Below are positions 1 through 12,200 of a stretch of DNA of 64,000 bases, in pieces. The notes beneath the pieces were generated by a model. The model made no database searches. It was not told where the DNA came from and saw only the letters and a program-made list of their open reading frames with translations. Made by a program: the position numbers and the translations under genes. The DNA is taken from contig JAMXBD010000206.1 in the NCBI GenBank assembly GCA_024138025.1, positions 1,054,001 to 1,118,000 on the forward strand. The letters are read 5' to 3'. The stretch is from Combretum micranthum (taxonomy: Eukaryota; Streptophyta; Magnoliopsida; Myrtales; Combretaceae). Within the stretch, counting starts at the first letter, position 1. The number at the start of each line of letters is the position of its first letter.

Positions 1-2970
1 AATTATGGATTAACCACTTCTAAGTATAACTCTAACTATATTTTCAACTGCATTAACAACGTGAACTTGTGAATTCATCAAAGGTTGCATCTCCAATGAT
101 CCATTCTTTTAAAAATCATCCCATTTTGATTCAAAATCGTCCAATCCCTTCCGAGTATTTAACGTTTTCAGGAGTTGGTGATCACAACATATAGCTATTT
201 AAATAATAAGAAATGGACTTAAGCAAGACATTACAAACTCCAAGCCTAAGTAGTGCCTACTTGCTGGATGTACCATGAATTCCCTTGAAACCCTCTCATT
301 GTTCCAGTGCCGATAGCTTAATTGAGAAAACTTTTTCCTATAAACTCTGGGAAACTGTTCGTAAAATACAGTATTTTTCCTTTTCTTTTTTTATAATGTC
401 ATAAATGTTATATGAAGTTTGATAAAATATGCAATTAAGTATCTAAATTTTAAAAATAATCAATTTAGTATTTGAATTTCGAAATTGATTAATTTGATTG
501 CTAAAAAACTGTGAAATTGATGAAATTATTAGTATCTAAAATAATTTGATAGAAGTACAGTTAGTGCATACGAAAAGTTGTTTCTATTTTAAAATTTAAG
601 TACTAAATTTATCAACTTCAAACTTTTAAGTATTTAATTGTGTATTTTATCAGAATTAAAGTACCATTTGCCACATTAATTCTGCCGCTCCAAAACAACG
701 CCCGACACCCCCACCCTCTTTTTCCTTTTATGGAAGCTCTTGATTTGCAGTATCGAATATGTTGCGTTGGTTGAACTAGGACCATTTAAAGTTAAATATC
801 TCAAAGTTTAAGTACTAAATTTATCAATTTCAAACTTTAAAAATCTAATTATATATTTTATCAAAATTTAGATATCATTTACTACGTTAACCCTACCATC
901 CCAAAACTCCCCCCTCTTTTTTCCTTTTATGGAAGCTCTTGTTTTACTACATCGAATATGTTGTGTTGGTTGAACTAGGACCATTTAAAGTTAAATATCT
1001 CAATAAATTACAGTACGAGAGAATCCTGCTTCTTCAAATCGTGCGAATCCAAGTGAAAATTCTTCTTCTTTCTTTCCTTTTTTTTTTTCGGTCAATAATG
1101 TATGCATCAAATTAGAAATACCCAATTTTTTAAATTCGGCACTCCGATCTATACTTATCACGCATAAACTTTAATAAGATCATTCCAATCTGTGGCAACT
1201 TATGATCACATATCATGAGTTGTATAAGACTAGCTATACATTTATACAATTATGTAGCAAAGCGAAATCAAATCCAATGTGATATGTAGCAAGAGCAGGC
1301 GATGTATGGCAACAATTGAGCAGATACAGGCATAGTAGGGAAGATGTTTAGTTAACCAATCCACAACAAATTTATTTATACAAATATTAATTATGTAAAA
1401 ATAATATTTTAAGTATCATCGTAAAATCGCATATTATGTTTTGTACATATGTTACATATTCAACATGTTTAATATGCAATTTTACCTTCTCTATACATCG
1501 CATGTTCAACATATGATTTTAAAACGTAGTAAAATTCATAAATCACGTGTAATACATGCGACTTCTTTGATTATATGATTTGTATTGAGGTAATTTTATT
1601 TTATAGAATTGGTACATGTGTGTTACACCCTATCTGAGCAATTTTATATCTCAATATTGTCCTTCTCCACTATAAGGCCAAAATTCCAAAGTATTGGATG
1701 AGTATATGCATGCTAAAAAATTTTAAGAACAATCATGGCTACCTGTGGTGATTAAGGTTAATTACTTCTGATAGGACATTATAACATGATTATAAACACA
1801 GTATAACTAAAAGAAATATGAAACTAATACAACAAATAATACAAGGTAAATTATAAAACAAATAGCATAATTATAAATTAAATTATTTATTTATTTTATC
1901 TATTCAATTATACATTTTTTTATATTGGTATGAATTCGATACAAAACAAAGATGTAATCATAATACAAATCATAACTCACATATGCTTGTTGATGTTCCA
2001 GACTACAATATAATACTGAGGGGACCAAGTCAAGAGGAATTTAAAAGCAACATAATAGTGAGTAAGGTGACGAATGAGAGTCTTGGGTAGGTATGGACTA
2101 GAGCGCTGAGGCATTAGAATGACCAGCAGACAAAATTGAGCTTAACCCCATACTTCTTTTCTTTATTGAGGCATTTTTAGATTGTCAGTTTTTATCGGTA
2201 TCGGTTTAATATTAGTTTGATATTGGTTCAGTATTGGTTTAGTATGATCAATTTATAAGTAAAACTATCAATTTTTTATTAGTATCAATTCAGTATCTGT
2301 TTGATACTAAAACGACGTCAAAACGATACTAAAACAATAAACAAAAAAAAACCTAATATATATTAGCAAACAAAACATTCACAATGGGGGGTGAAGGATA
2401 ATTATAAAATTATAAAATGAATTTGTAATATATATGCACCTAAAAAAATATGAGAAGGTCGATGCACAAATATATAGGAAATTAAATGAGAGGTGGGGAA
2501 GAGAAATTTGAAGAGCACCAAAGGAAAATATAAGCAGTTGTTGGAGTGAATGGGACAGTTATTGAAAATTTCAAGATATTGAAGAGAAGAATAGTAAAAA
2601 GTTTATAATAAAATAAAAATATTTTATAAATACATCAAAATAGACCTTTTAGCTTTAATAATAAAGATATATAAATAATTATAATAAATTATATAACGAC
2701 ACCGTAATCATCCAATTCTTTTGGCAAAACGATATGGAAAACTTTCTTTTTTTTTTTTTTTTATTTGACATCCAATGAAAAGTCAAACCCGAACATATAG
2801 AAAGACCACTCCTATGCCACCTGTTTCTCCTCCTTACCTAGTATTGATGATTATGCACTAATCTTAGCTTTATGGACCTGTGCCAACCTTTTCAGACTTC
2901 ATCACTTGTTTCACTTTAAAGAGTACGCGGGATGTTCCGTCCATAATTTGTTTTTGTGTCAGCATTTAGC
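1..2970. other. Intergenic, AT-rich, no gene
   Basis: No reading frame with recognisable protein similarity is visible on either strand. The stretch holds AT-rich, repeat-like sequence, including a tandem duplication listed separately and long poly-T runs near 1,080 and 2,750. Phrases such as 'tatttgaatttcgaaattg' recur in diverged form near 600, 800 and 4,350, which suggests old transposon debris. Confidence 0.6.
592..1001. repeat. Tandem duplication, ~211-bp and ~199-bp units
   Basis: Two head-to-tail copies are visible, at about 592-802 and 803-1,001. Each begins with a 'TTTAAGTACTAAATTTATCAA' type phrase. Each passes through a C-rich stretch followed by TTCCTTTTATGGAAGCTCTT and then a TCGAATATGTTG phrase, and ends with GACCATTTAAAGTTAAATAT. 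The copies differ by scattered substitutions and small gaps, so the duplication is not very recent. Confidence 0.85.
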
Positions 2971-2978
2971 ATCTGCTT

Positions 2979-3827
2979 TAGGCATCATCATGGATCAGTT
3001 TCGAATCGAAAACCAATCTGACTCGTCATTGATGGTTCTCGAACCGGAATCGACCCAGGAATGACAGGTCTGAACCAGTAAAAGACTTGTTCGTTTTGAT
3101 GAATTCTTACAATTCCATCCCTAAAAACCGCATAACCCAGCAGCTTTGGAACCATCGATTCAAGAACCGGCAGAATTGGCGGTTCTACACTATAAAAATT
3201 ATAAAAAAAATAAGAAAAAAATTATAAAAAATTGTAATTATAAAATAAATATTTAAAACTATTTTCGTATAAATAATAAAAAATTTATTTCCTATTCATA
3301 ATATTTAATGCGTTATTATTAATAACACAAGTAATAAATACATTTGAAATCATATATTGTTAAATTTATGCAGACTTCTAATCAAAGTAGACTTTCTTTC
3401 TTAACGATGTGTTATTCGTTTTTTGTTATTGAGAATTATTTATATCTTTGAATATTTATAGTGTCACATTGCTAATATAACAACTAAAAAAGTGCAAGTG
3501 ATTGTATATAAATAAATACATAATTATAGAATTTCTTTTAACTAATGCTATGAACAATTATTGTTAGGCTCAATATTATTTCAAGTTAAAAATTTATTTT
3601 GCATTTTTTCTTAGTTAAATTAAGTAAATTATTTAATTGATTTTTTTATTTTTTTCATGGTTCTCGATTCCTCTAGAACCGAAACCGAACCGTGAGAATC
3701 GACGATTCCTAAGAACCGAGAACCGGATCGGCTCCCACAGGTCCGGTTTCAGTTCCACCACTTTTGGAATCAAGAACCGGCGGTTCGGGTCCGGTTCCAA
3801 ACTCGAACTGAACCGTGACAACGTCTA
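2979..3827. mobile_element. Short non-autonomous hAT-like element, ACCG-rich, 849 bp
   Basis: The left end starts TAGGCATCATCATGGATCAG and the reverse complement of the right end starts TAGACGTTGTCACGGTTCAG, giving an imperfect inverted repeat of about 22 bp. The flanks ATCTGCTT (2,971-2,978) and ATCTGGTT (3,828-3,835) match at 7 of 8 positions, as an aged 8-bp hAT target duplication would. Subterminal regions are dense in GAACCG and CGGTTC. Overlapping frames on both strands at 3,633-3,828 are by-products of these repeats. No transposase is encoded. Confidence 0.75.
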
Positions 3828-3835
3828 ATCTGGTT

Positions 3836-6800
3836 GTTTCGCCGGACTAAACATGCAAGACAGACGTTTTCAAATAAATTATTAATTAAAAATAAATATA
3901 AATAAAAAATTGATATTTGTACTTATAAATAAACGAGAACAATCGAAGAAATGTATAAAAATAGTTATTTTACTATCTTTTCCTTAATTTGACTGCTTTT
4001 TTTTTTATTAATTGAAAACTATAGTAATAAACCCGTAAGGTGTGTAAAAATTAGTAATTTGAATTTTTTTCTTAATTCGAGTGCTTAAAAAACTCTTTAA
4101 TTTAATTCCTCCATAACTTTATCTTTTTTTTTTTTTTTTTCAATTCTCCAAACTTTAAACAACACTAAACTAAGTTTTTCCATGTAGAATTCAATAAGAA
4201 TATCAACCATTTTATTAACTAAAAGTAATTAATTTAACAAGTCATATTATTTAATATATTAAATTAAATCACATAGGAGAGAATAAACATAAAAAAAAAT
4301 TATCAATTTCCAACTTATATACACAATTGAAAGATAATGGTCATATTTGGTACATGAATTTTGCCTATTTTAACAATTCACTATCTAAAGTTTAAATGTG
4401 TCAATTGGATACTAAATTTTATCTATTTTTACAACCAACTACATGAATTTTGCCAAATTTTATAAGTAGTAAGCTAAGCTTTATTCATTTTTACAATTAA
4501 CTATCACATCTAACTGTTATAAATAAATTTTAAAGTTTATAGGTAGTGAATTGACATTTCTAAAATTTAGGTTGTTATTTGCACAAATCAATAAAATTCA
4601 AATATCAAATATAGACCATGGATCAATCTAACTAAGTCCATGACTACCTTAAGAAAGACCCCGAATGAGTTTTGCAAGACTAAGTTGAGTTGCTCTACTT
4701 GGCAACAACAAACTTATCTTCTAAGGTTGCCCATTTATTTTAAGAAAGTAAATCAAATTGTCAATTGTTGACGCAGCAAATTCTAGAAGGTTTCCCAACC
4801 TAAAAGATATGCTAATCATATATATTATATATAGACTTTCCTAAACTATGGGGAGATACTTTTCAAACTTAAGTTTATTCTCTACCCTATTTATTATATA
4901 TTCACTTCTATAAATATTTAATTATTGCCACGTCAACATGCAGGTAACACACATTTACTCATATTCACTCTCATTACCTAGCCATATTACTATTAATTTA
5001 TTCTCTCGCACTTACTATCAGAGTGGTCATATCAAGCAACTAAGGTTCACTAGCCATGTTTTGTCTTACAAGCCAAGATTGCACTGATTTAATACTTGTT
5101 GGGCTTAATTCTTATAAATCAATGCACTTATATATTGATTACTCTTCCAATAAAAATCTATTTAGAACACTACAGTATTGTTACTTTTCAAACAATCTCA
5201 CATATGACACATGTATTTAATTATTTATGCTTTTTAGACACCCAAACTGCCGGTACTCTCCAATAGTTAATCAAGTTCATTATCTCAATTTTATTGTTGA
5301 TATATATATGTATATATATTTATTATCATTACACTATATGATATTTATAGAAGAAACATAAGTGAAATAAAAATAAACAAATAAATAAAAAGTTTCATTG
5401 GAAAACTTTATCTATCAATAGTGGCGATTCTCTGTCAGCGAAGTCAAATTCGCTGTTTTTGAAGCAACCACTACCACCATTGGTGGAGATTCGCATCATA
5501 TACCTAGCTACATATCGTGCATTGTAAATTTGGGTTCTCCGTTGCCCACCTCCGTTAGGGATCAAAATCCGTGTTAATCATTGTGTCTGTACTTTTCATG
5601 TTTGGCTTCCTAAAATTTTTATACTTGTTGCCTCAACCTCACATTCTACTCATTTTAACTTAAGCTGGTTTCTTGAACTGGACGCCTAGTTGGAAGATAT
5701 ATTAGCAAAAGTGAAAATGATAAGAAAAAGATACAAAAGCTGAAAATATATATATTTATGGGAGATATTTGTTACTTTACTGCTTCGCTAATAATGTAAT
5801 TACATTATTACACAAATATAAATTATACAAAAATAATTATATAATTATTGTTTTACTGATACAAAAAACCGCATGTTAATTATGAGATTTTACTTTCTTT
5901 ACATTTATCACATATCTTATCAGCAACTTCTTTTATGATTATTGTGAAATTATTGAAACTTTTTATTTATAGCTAATCATATGTTTAATATGAGATTTTA
6001 CATTGTATTACAATCTTTAAATCAAATGTCATACATGCAATTTCTATGTAAGAGTTAGAATCGCATCTTCTAGGTTTGATTTTGCAATAGTAAATATATG
6101 ATTTATATTTAAATAATTTCTTTTTGTGCTGACCAATTAAACACATGTTAGACCCTATTTATGCATACTAATTAAGCCATGTATCAAATTCTAATAATAG
6201 GTTTGTGAGAAATCAATAACAAATATATGTGTGTGTGGGAGAGACAAACATCTCGTTAAAAAAAAAGGAAAAAAGAAAAAGAAAAATGTAAAAAATGAGG
6301 CATGTAATGTATGATTTTAGAGAAAATATCAAGAAAAAATAAAACAACAGAAGATGTAATAAAAGATAGAGGAAAAAGGAAAGAATGATGTTCTTTTTTG
6401 TTTCAAAAAAGTTCCAGATATGTCAGATCTCAAAATCAATTGGTTTTAATGAGAAATCAAACCATCAACCACCACTACATGCATGCTGCAGTTCGGAGCG
6501 TAGGAAAGAGTGGAAACAGTTTTTTTAAATTATATTTTTGAACTACTGTGAAGTTTTAATATTTAGTATAAAAAATTGAAGTTGAATAATAAGGTATTCC
6601 TTTGTAAAATAAAAACAGAGAAAAAAAAAATTGAATGAATTAAAGATTTATTCTCGTGTTAGGCACCTTTGAGACTAATATTAAGGTCCTTATATGAAAA
6701 ATGTGCTTTTAAACCACTTTCTAGGTAGGATCTTCTCTTCAAATTTTGTAAATAATAAGAATAATAATATAATATTGATGCTTCCAAGTTCCAGGGGGCG

Positions 6801-7087
6801 ATAAGTGTTTATTCCGGACAAAATATTTGACAAAATTAATAGAAGTATTTGCTCCATGCATTTTCAAAGGTTCAAAGACTTACATTAATGAAAGTATTTT
6901 CAAAAATGTTCACAAGCTTATATTAATAGAATTGATGTAAGTATTTGATAAATGATTGTATCCATTAAGTCCTTTTTTTTTTGGTACTCCATTAAGTATT
7001 TATTTGAAAACATGTTTATAGTTCATCTTCAATTTGCTTAATTTACAGTGAAAACTACATTAAAAATTATAATAGCATTAGCAACAA
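3836..7087. other. Intergenic, no gene seen
   Basis: AT-rich sequence without a convincing coding region. It holds poly-T tracts near 4,120, short TA repeats near 5,300 and degenerate repeat phrases near 4,330-4,620 (for example 'TACATGAATTTTGCC' twice). Nothing here could be tied to a gene or a bounded element. Confidence 0.55.
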
Positions 7088-7095
7088 CTTCTAAT

Positions 7096-7552
7096 TAGGG
7101 ATACAATTGAGTCGGGTTTTAGATTGATCATATGAATCCAGAGCTCAACACGCTACCTTATGGGGTTTACCAAGCCTAACCATGTAACCCTATAGGATTT
7201 TTATACTAAATCTAAACCCGTCCATATAAGGTTTGCTTTATAACCCAAAAGCCATTCGATCCGCCAATTATGTTTCTCTTTTTTTTTTTTTCCAAACATG
7301 TTTTCAAATGTAAATAATAAATTCAAGAGAGAGGCTAGAGTTTTTAGTATGTATTGTGTGGTGGAGAGCAGGGTCGATGTTGTGTGATTGCATGGACAAG
7401 AGAGGAGAGGCTAAGATTAGTTTAATTTTAGGAATTTTTTTTTTAATTTTAATTACGAAATGTACCAAATTGGGTTATCCATTGGGTATCCAAACCTAAC
7501 CCTAAGATGAGGCGAATTAGAAATCCTATAATGGCTTTTGATTGTATCCTTA
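7096..7552. mobile_element. Degenerate hAT-like short element, 457 bp
   Basis: The left end is TAGGGATACAATTGAGTCGG and the reverse complement of the right end begins TAAGGATACAAT. The flanking octamers CTTCTAAT (7,088-7,095) and CTTTTATT (7,553-7,560) agree at 6 of 8 positions. The interior has degenerate CCGAC/GGGTT phrases like the better preserved element at 58,955. A short open frame on the minus strand over this interval has no similarity to a known protein. Confidence 0.6.
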
Positions 7553-7560
7553 CTTTTATT

Positions 7561-8420
7561 TTCTAAACCAAATGTAACATAGAAACGTTCTGTTTTAAGA
7601 ATTTGATATAAAACTTTAAATATTATATGACTAACACAAATATACAATTATTTTTTTTATCAATTACTATATACTACAACTTTAGAAAGAGGAAATTGAA
7701 TACCAATTTATTTCATTTAGAGTTCATACTTCTCGGTATAAATATTTTAAATTAATCTATATATTATTATAAAACAGATTTAAGAAAAAACTTATTAATA
7801 CATTTAATATGGAAAATATAAGGTCTTTTTGCTAGTAGGGCTAACACTTAATAAAGTAATACCTAAATAGATGTGTCCAAAATGATAAAATATTTAAGTG
7901 AAACCTATGTGTGTAAAATGATATACATATATATATTATATATATAAAGTGACGGTGGCAAAATAATAGTTATAAGGTGTTTAAAATGAAAACATAAGTA
8001 TGTAATAATGATGAAAACTTGGCTACATAAGGTGACTTATAATTCACTCAAATCAAAAATTGATTTTCAGCTCATAATACAACATGACTCAAGAAATATT
8101 TTATTTTTAATAAATATTATTAATATGTGGCTATATATAATTAATAAATAACAAATATATGAACCAATATATTACTAGAAATGATAGAATTTCATTTTTT
8201 ATGAATTTATTAGCCTTTATTCATTGCTTAGGATGAATAATGATTCGAGATTACTTTGATGCCGCAATTAAAGAATCCAAACTTGTAAACAAGAAAATCC
8301 ATCTGCATTAATTAAATGAAAAAAAAATATTTAAAAAGATAAAAGCGTGAACTTCCAAGTAACGACTAAACATCACATACGCGAAATCAAGTACAACTCC
8401 AACACGAACACAAACAACAC
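7561..8420. other. Intergenic upstream of the G2484-1-like gene
   Basis: AT-rich sequence with a TATATA-rich stretch near 7,925-7,950 and no coding signal. The segment nearest 8,420 should contain the promoter of the downstream gene, but I see no unambiguous TATA box at the expected distance. Confidence 0.5.
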
Positions 8421-8424
8421 TTCT

Positions 8425-8536
8425 GTTGACCTTTTCTCTCTTCTTCTTCTTGTTGGACACTTGTTTCTATTCGCGCGAAAACCTAACTTCCTCTCGCCGG
8501 GCCATCTCTCTCTCTCTCTCTCTCTCGCTCTTTCCG
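8425..8536 (+). promoter_or_regulatory. CT-rich 5' leader exon of the G2484-1-like gene
   Basis: A pyrimidine-rich block with a (TC)n tract at 8,504-8,526 is followed by a good donor, TTCCG/GTAAGC, at 8,536/8,537. This is the usual look of a plant 5' untranslated exon ahead of a leader intron. Two open frames across it (8,347-8,673 and 8,426-8,791) are low-complexity Ser/Leu/Phe translations of the CT repeat, not proteins. Confidence 0.5.
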
Positions 8537-8691
8537 GTAAGCTCCGGCGAACCTCGAGTTGTCCACGAGCTCGCCGTTTCTTTCTATTTCACTCTCTGTC
8601 TCTCTATCTCTCTTTCTTTCTTTCTAATTTGCTATTTTTGTTTACTGTTCAGACGACTGTGCGATTGGAGTAGAGTATCGTTTTTAATCGA

Positions 8692-9291
8692 AACGCACGC
8701 AGGTTCGTTTCATTTACTGCTCGTGAATTTCATTTTTCTACTTCTGAATACTGATAATTTGAAAATTTTGTTATGTGTGATCAGTTTGTAATAATATTAA
8801 ATTAAATGATCGTTAAGTTGTGTTTACTTGTCTTCATGAGGGTTTATCGCAAGAATTTGATTAGCATATGCTGTTTTTCGATTAAATTGGTTCGCATGTA
8901 CCGTATTTTTGGTGAATTTGTGCTTGGTGTTGTATCTTTGATTATGTAAATGATGTAGTGTTAGTTTTGTTTTGCTGACATGGCATGCCAGGTAACGCAC
9001 GCAGGTTCGTTCGTTTACTGCTCGTAAATTTCACTGTTCTACTTCTGAATACTGATAATTAGAAATTCTTCTTATAGTTTGTGATTTTTTTTAAGTTAAA
9101 TGATCGTTTAAATTGTGTTTACTTTTCTTTATGATGATTTATCGCATGAACTTGATTAGTATTTGCTGTATTTTGATGAAATTGGTTCGCATATACTGTG
9201 TTTTTTGGTGAATTCGTACTTCGTGTTATATCTTTGATTATGGAACAAATGATGCAGTGTTGGTTTTGTTTTGCTGACACGGCATGCAAGG
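8692..9291 (+). repeat. 302-bp tandem duplication inside the leader intron
   Basis: The segment 8,692-8,993 is repeated at 8,994-9,291. Both copies start with AACGCACGCAGGTTCGTT. They share CTACTTCTGAATACTGATAA and a TGATCGTT phrase, and end near TTTTGCTGACA followed by GGCATGC. Divergence is moderate, with scattered substitutions and small gaps. The repeat lies in the presumed 5' untranslated intron, so it lengthens the intron without touching coding sequence. Confidence 0.85.
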
Positions 9292-12200
9292 TGTTATATT
9301 AGAAAATTAGGTTATGTAAGCGAAAAATGAAAAGTAAATCTATCGGTAAAATTAACGGAAGTGCCTAAGTGATAGTATTTGATATGGTTTAGGATTCAAT
9401 TAAGAGTTCTGAACAAAGTTAAGGACTGAACTGGTAAGCCTGTATGTCATCCTGTTATTACTTTTGTTCCACTGACACGAGATGCCACTATTGTATAAGA
9501 AAAATTATGTGACCCAAAAATTAAAAAATGAAGATATCATAAAAACTAATAAAAGTGCGTAATTGACAGCATTAATAAGGTTCATTCTACCAATCTCAGA
9601 ATATACTTCCTAGCAAAGGCTTGAAAGAGGAATTCTTCTACTACAGAAATATATTCTTTTGAATTGACAGTTATGAATATTGTGGGTAGATAGGACATTG
9701 ATGGGGAAAAAAATTAGCTGTTATAGCTCAAAGGAGGAATCTACCATTGGCAGGAACCCTGAAAAAAGAACCAGTGATGCAAGGAACCTTCTTTGCTGCT
9801 CTTTGGTTCAGTTCAGAATTGTAAATGGTGAAAGGATACTGCAGGTACTGGGGAGACTCTGCTGAAGTCAGCAAGCGTGTGGATATGAAGATGCTGAGTT
9901 GGTGATAGACCAGAAGGAATAAGGACTGCATGACCTGCAATAGTGCTCCTTAGGGATAATGGATTTGATGTGCTAGTGAAGGAGACGAGCAAAGCCCTTG
10001 CCAGCACTCGGATTGGTTTTGAGCATGATATGGATTCTAAAACACAGAATACGTCAACAAAGAGTGATTTTACATGGCCACTCAGATAGTGAGAAATTAG
10101 CTAATACTTCTTCCGCATCTTGTGTCCTGAAGGAAGACAAGAAAGTTCCTGATAATGATGGTGGTAACAACAGCAGTTGTCATGTGGTGGAATCTCTGAT
10201 AGATGTTTCTAGGGAAACTCAAGCAACTGATGTGTTGAAAGATGTTAATGATCATAACAGTGGAGAAAATACAAATTCAGAAAATTCTGTTCAAACATCC
10301 TCTCAAGCTGCAACAGGACAAGTTATCCAAGTGAACAAGCAAGATGATAGTTCTAATCTTGATCCTTCAGGTTGGCTTGAACTCTGACTTTAGAATGTAC
10401 CAAATTACTAATGGAGTTGAATTTATGAATGGCTGAGGTCATGGTAATATTTGCATTTCTTGTAATGCCATATAAAACTTAAATCCATCATCTTTTAGCT
10501 GTTATGTGGATGCCATCTTAGTTTATAGCCCATTCCTTTATTTTTTGTCTTTTAAGGCATGGATTTCATGTTGCCCTAAGTTGTGATAGATAAGGGGCAT
10601 ATAGATTTATCATTTATTGGAGAGATGATAATGGATTCTTGCCATCATCTTTGTCCCATTGAAAAGTGTGTAGTTTCAAAGAAAATAGTGTTAATGGAAA
10701 CACAAAAAAAAAAAAAAAATTGGAATATATCTCCAATTTGGTCACTGAAATGGCTGAAATGATTTTTGCTTCTCTCCTATTATTTCAATGCAAGAAATCC
10801 AATTTTCTGCAGATGTGATTAAAAAAAATACTGAAAGGCTTGTAAATTAATTAATTTTGTGACATTGTGATTTGCACATTGGAAGGTATAAAATGCAAAG
10901 AGGATAGAGATCAATTTAATTGCAGCATATCTAGTGCAATCCCAAGTATGGAGTTGCCTGACAAGAAAAATATGATGGAAGGACATGTAAATTCATCGGG
11001 CAAGGATCTTCCAGTTTCAAATGTAAATGGATGCCCTTAAGTTATCTCCAATGCTGAATGCACAGGGGGGTGGTGCATTAACATCTGCAAAGACTTCAGC
11101 AACAAATTTTTCCAAAGGAGAACATCCAGAGGCACAGCATATTTCTTCTGCCCAGATTGCTTCGGAACCATCGCAGGTATGTCTCCTTAATTGTTAATGC
11201 TCATGATTATTTTAGTTGAACTCATTTTATATTTTTCCAATGATTTTAGAGTATTTCCATTTGCTGTTTTCCAACATGCTTATCCACATGGGACCAAATA
11301 TTCCTTAACTTGGTTTATTTATTAAATATTTTAAACGAGTCTTCCTTGACACCTGGATTAATGCATTCTCAGAAACAAGCTTCACAAGATGTTCCTCTCA
11401 AAAGTCCTGAGATTTCAAAGGAAAAGGTTGTTCGGAGACGTAATAAAGGTTCTGCTGAAAGTAAAAGGGGGAAATCACCAGGTAAGGCTGCAGGAGATGG
11501 AAGTTCGAGAAAACGTCGTGTTAAAGATACGCTCTTGCAGGACAGACAAGCACAGGGGGGAAAGCAAATATTCCAGTTCCAAAGCCTCCTGGGCCTTCTG
11601 GTCTTGTGCAGTCCAACAAGAAGGATCACCCTGTCCAGCTCGAATACATCACTAATAAACGTGTTGGTGGTCCTGTCAGCACAACAGCTAGTCTTTCCAA
11701 CTTGAACACCTCGGTGTTCCAACAAAAATTTTATCAACAGCCTTTCACTGACCTGCAACAAGAGCAATTACGGGCACAGATCTTTGTTTATGGAGCTTTC
11801 ATGTAAGCCCTACTCTCTATGGTTTGTTTGAATTTGAGATATTGACAGTTAAAAGAGTTGGATTTATTAATTTTTTAATGGAGGAACATTATAAAATTCT
11901 AGAAGATATAAATATAATAACCCACACATATTTGACCAAATTAAAAGCTTAACCTTGTTAATGCTTAATATATACCAAGGAAAACCCCTTATTTCTCTTC
12001 CCTAAATAGAAGAACCGTTCTCATTTTCCATCTATCTGCACGCTTGAAATCTGCGATTTCGCTTTTTTAAATTGCGTAGCTGTCCTCATGTTTGGCCTTA
12101 TTGCTATTAATTCAGCGCAAAAGCTGTTCCTGAGGAGGCACATATGAAGTCTGCATTTGGAGGGCCAGGTCAGTTTTACTATTGAAATATTCTAAAAACT

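Noticed and set aside
3633..3828. Overlapping open frames on both strands, 62-63 codons
   Set aside because: They lie in the GAACCG/CGGTTC subterminal repeats of a hAT-like element. Stop-free frames on both strands follow from base composition.
8347..8791. Two overlapping 108- and 121-codon frames
   Set aside because: They translate a CT-rich leader and (TC)n repeat into Ser/Leu/Phe runs, and a strong splice donor lies inside.
11369..11767. 132-codon frame on the minus strand
   Set aside because: It is antisense to conserved plus-strand exons of the G2484-1-like gene and has no similarity of its own. The minus frames at 13,459-14,028 and 14,582-15,082 are rejected for the same reason.
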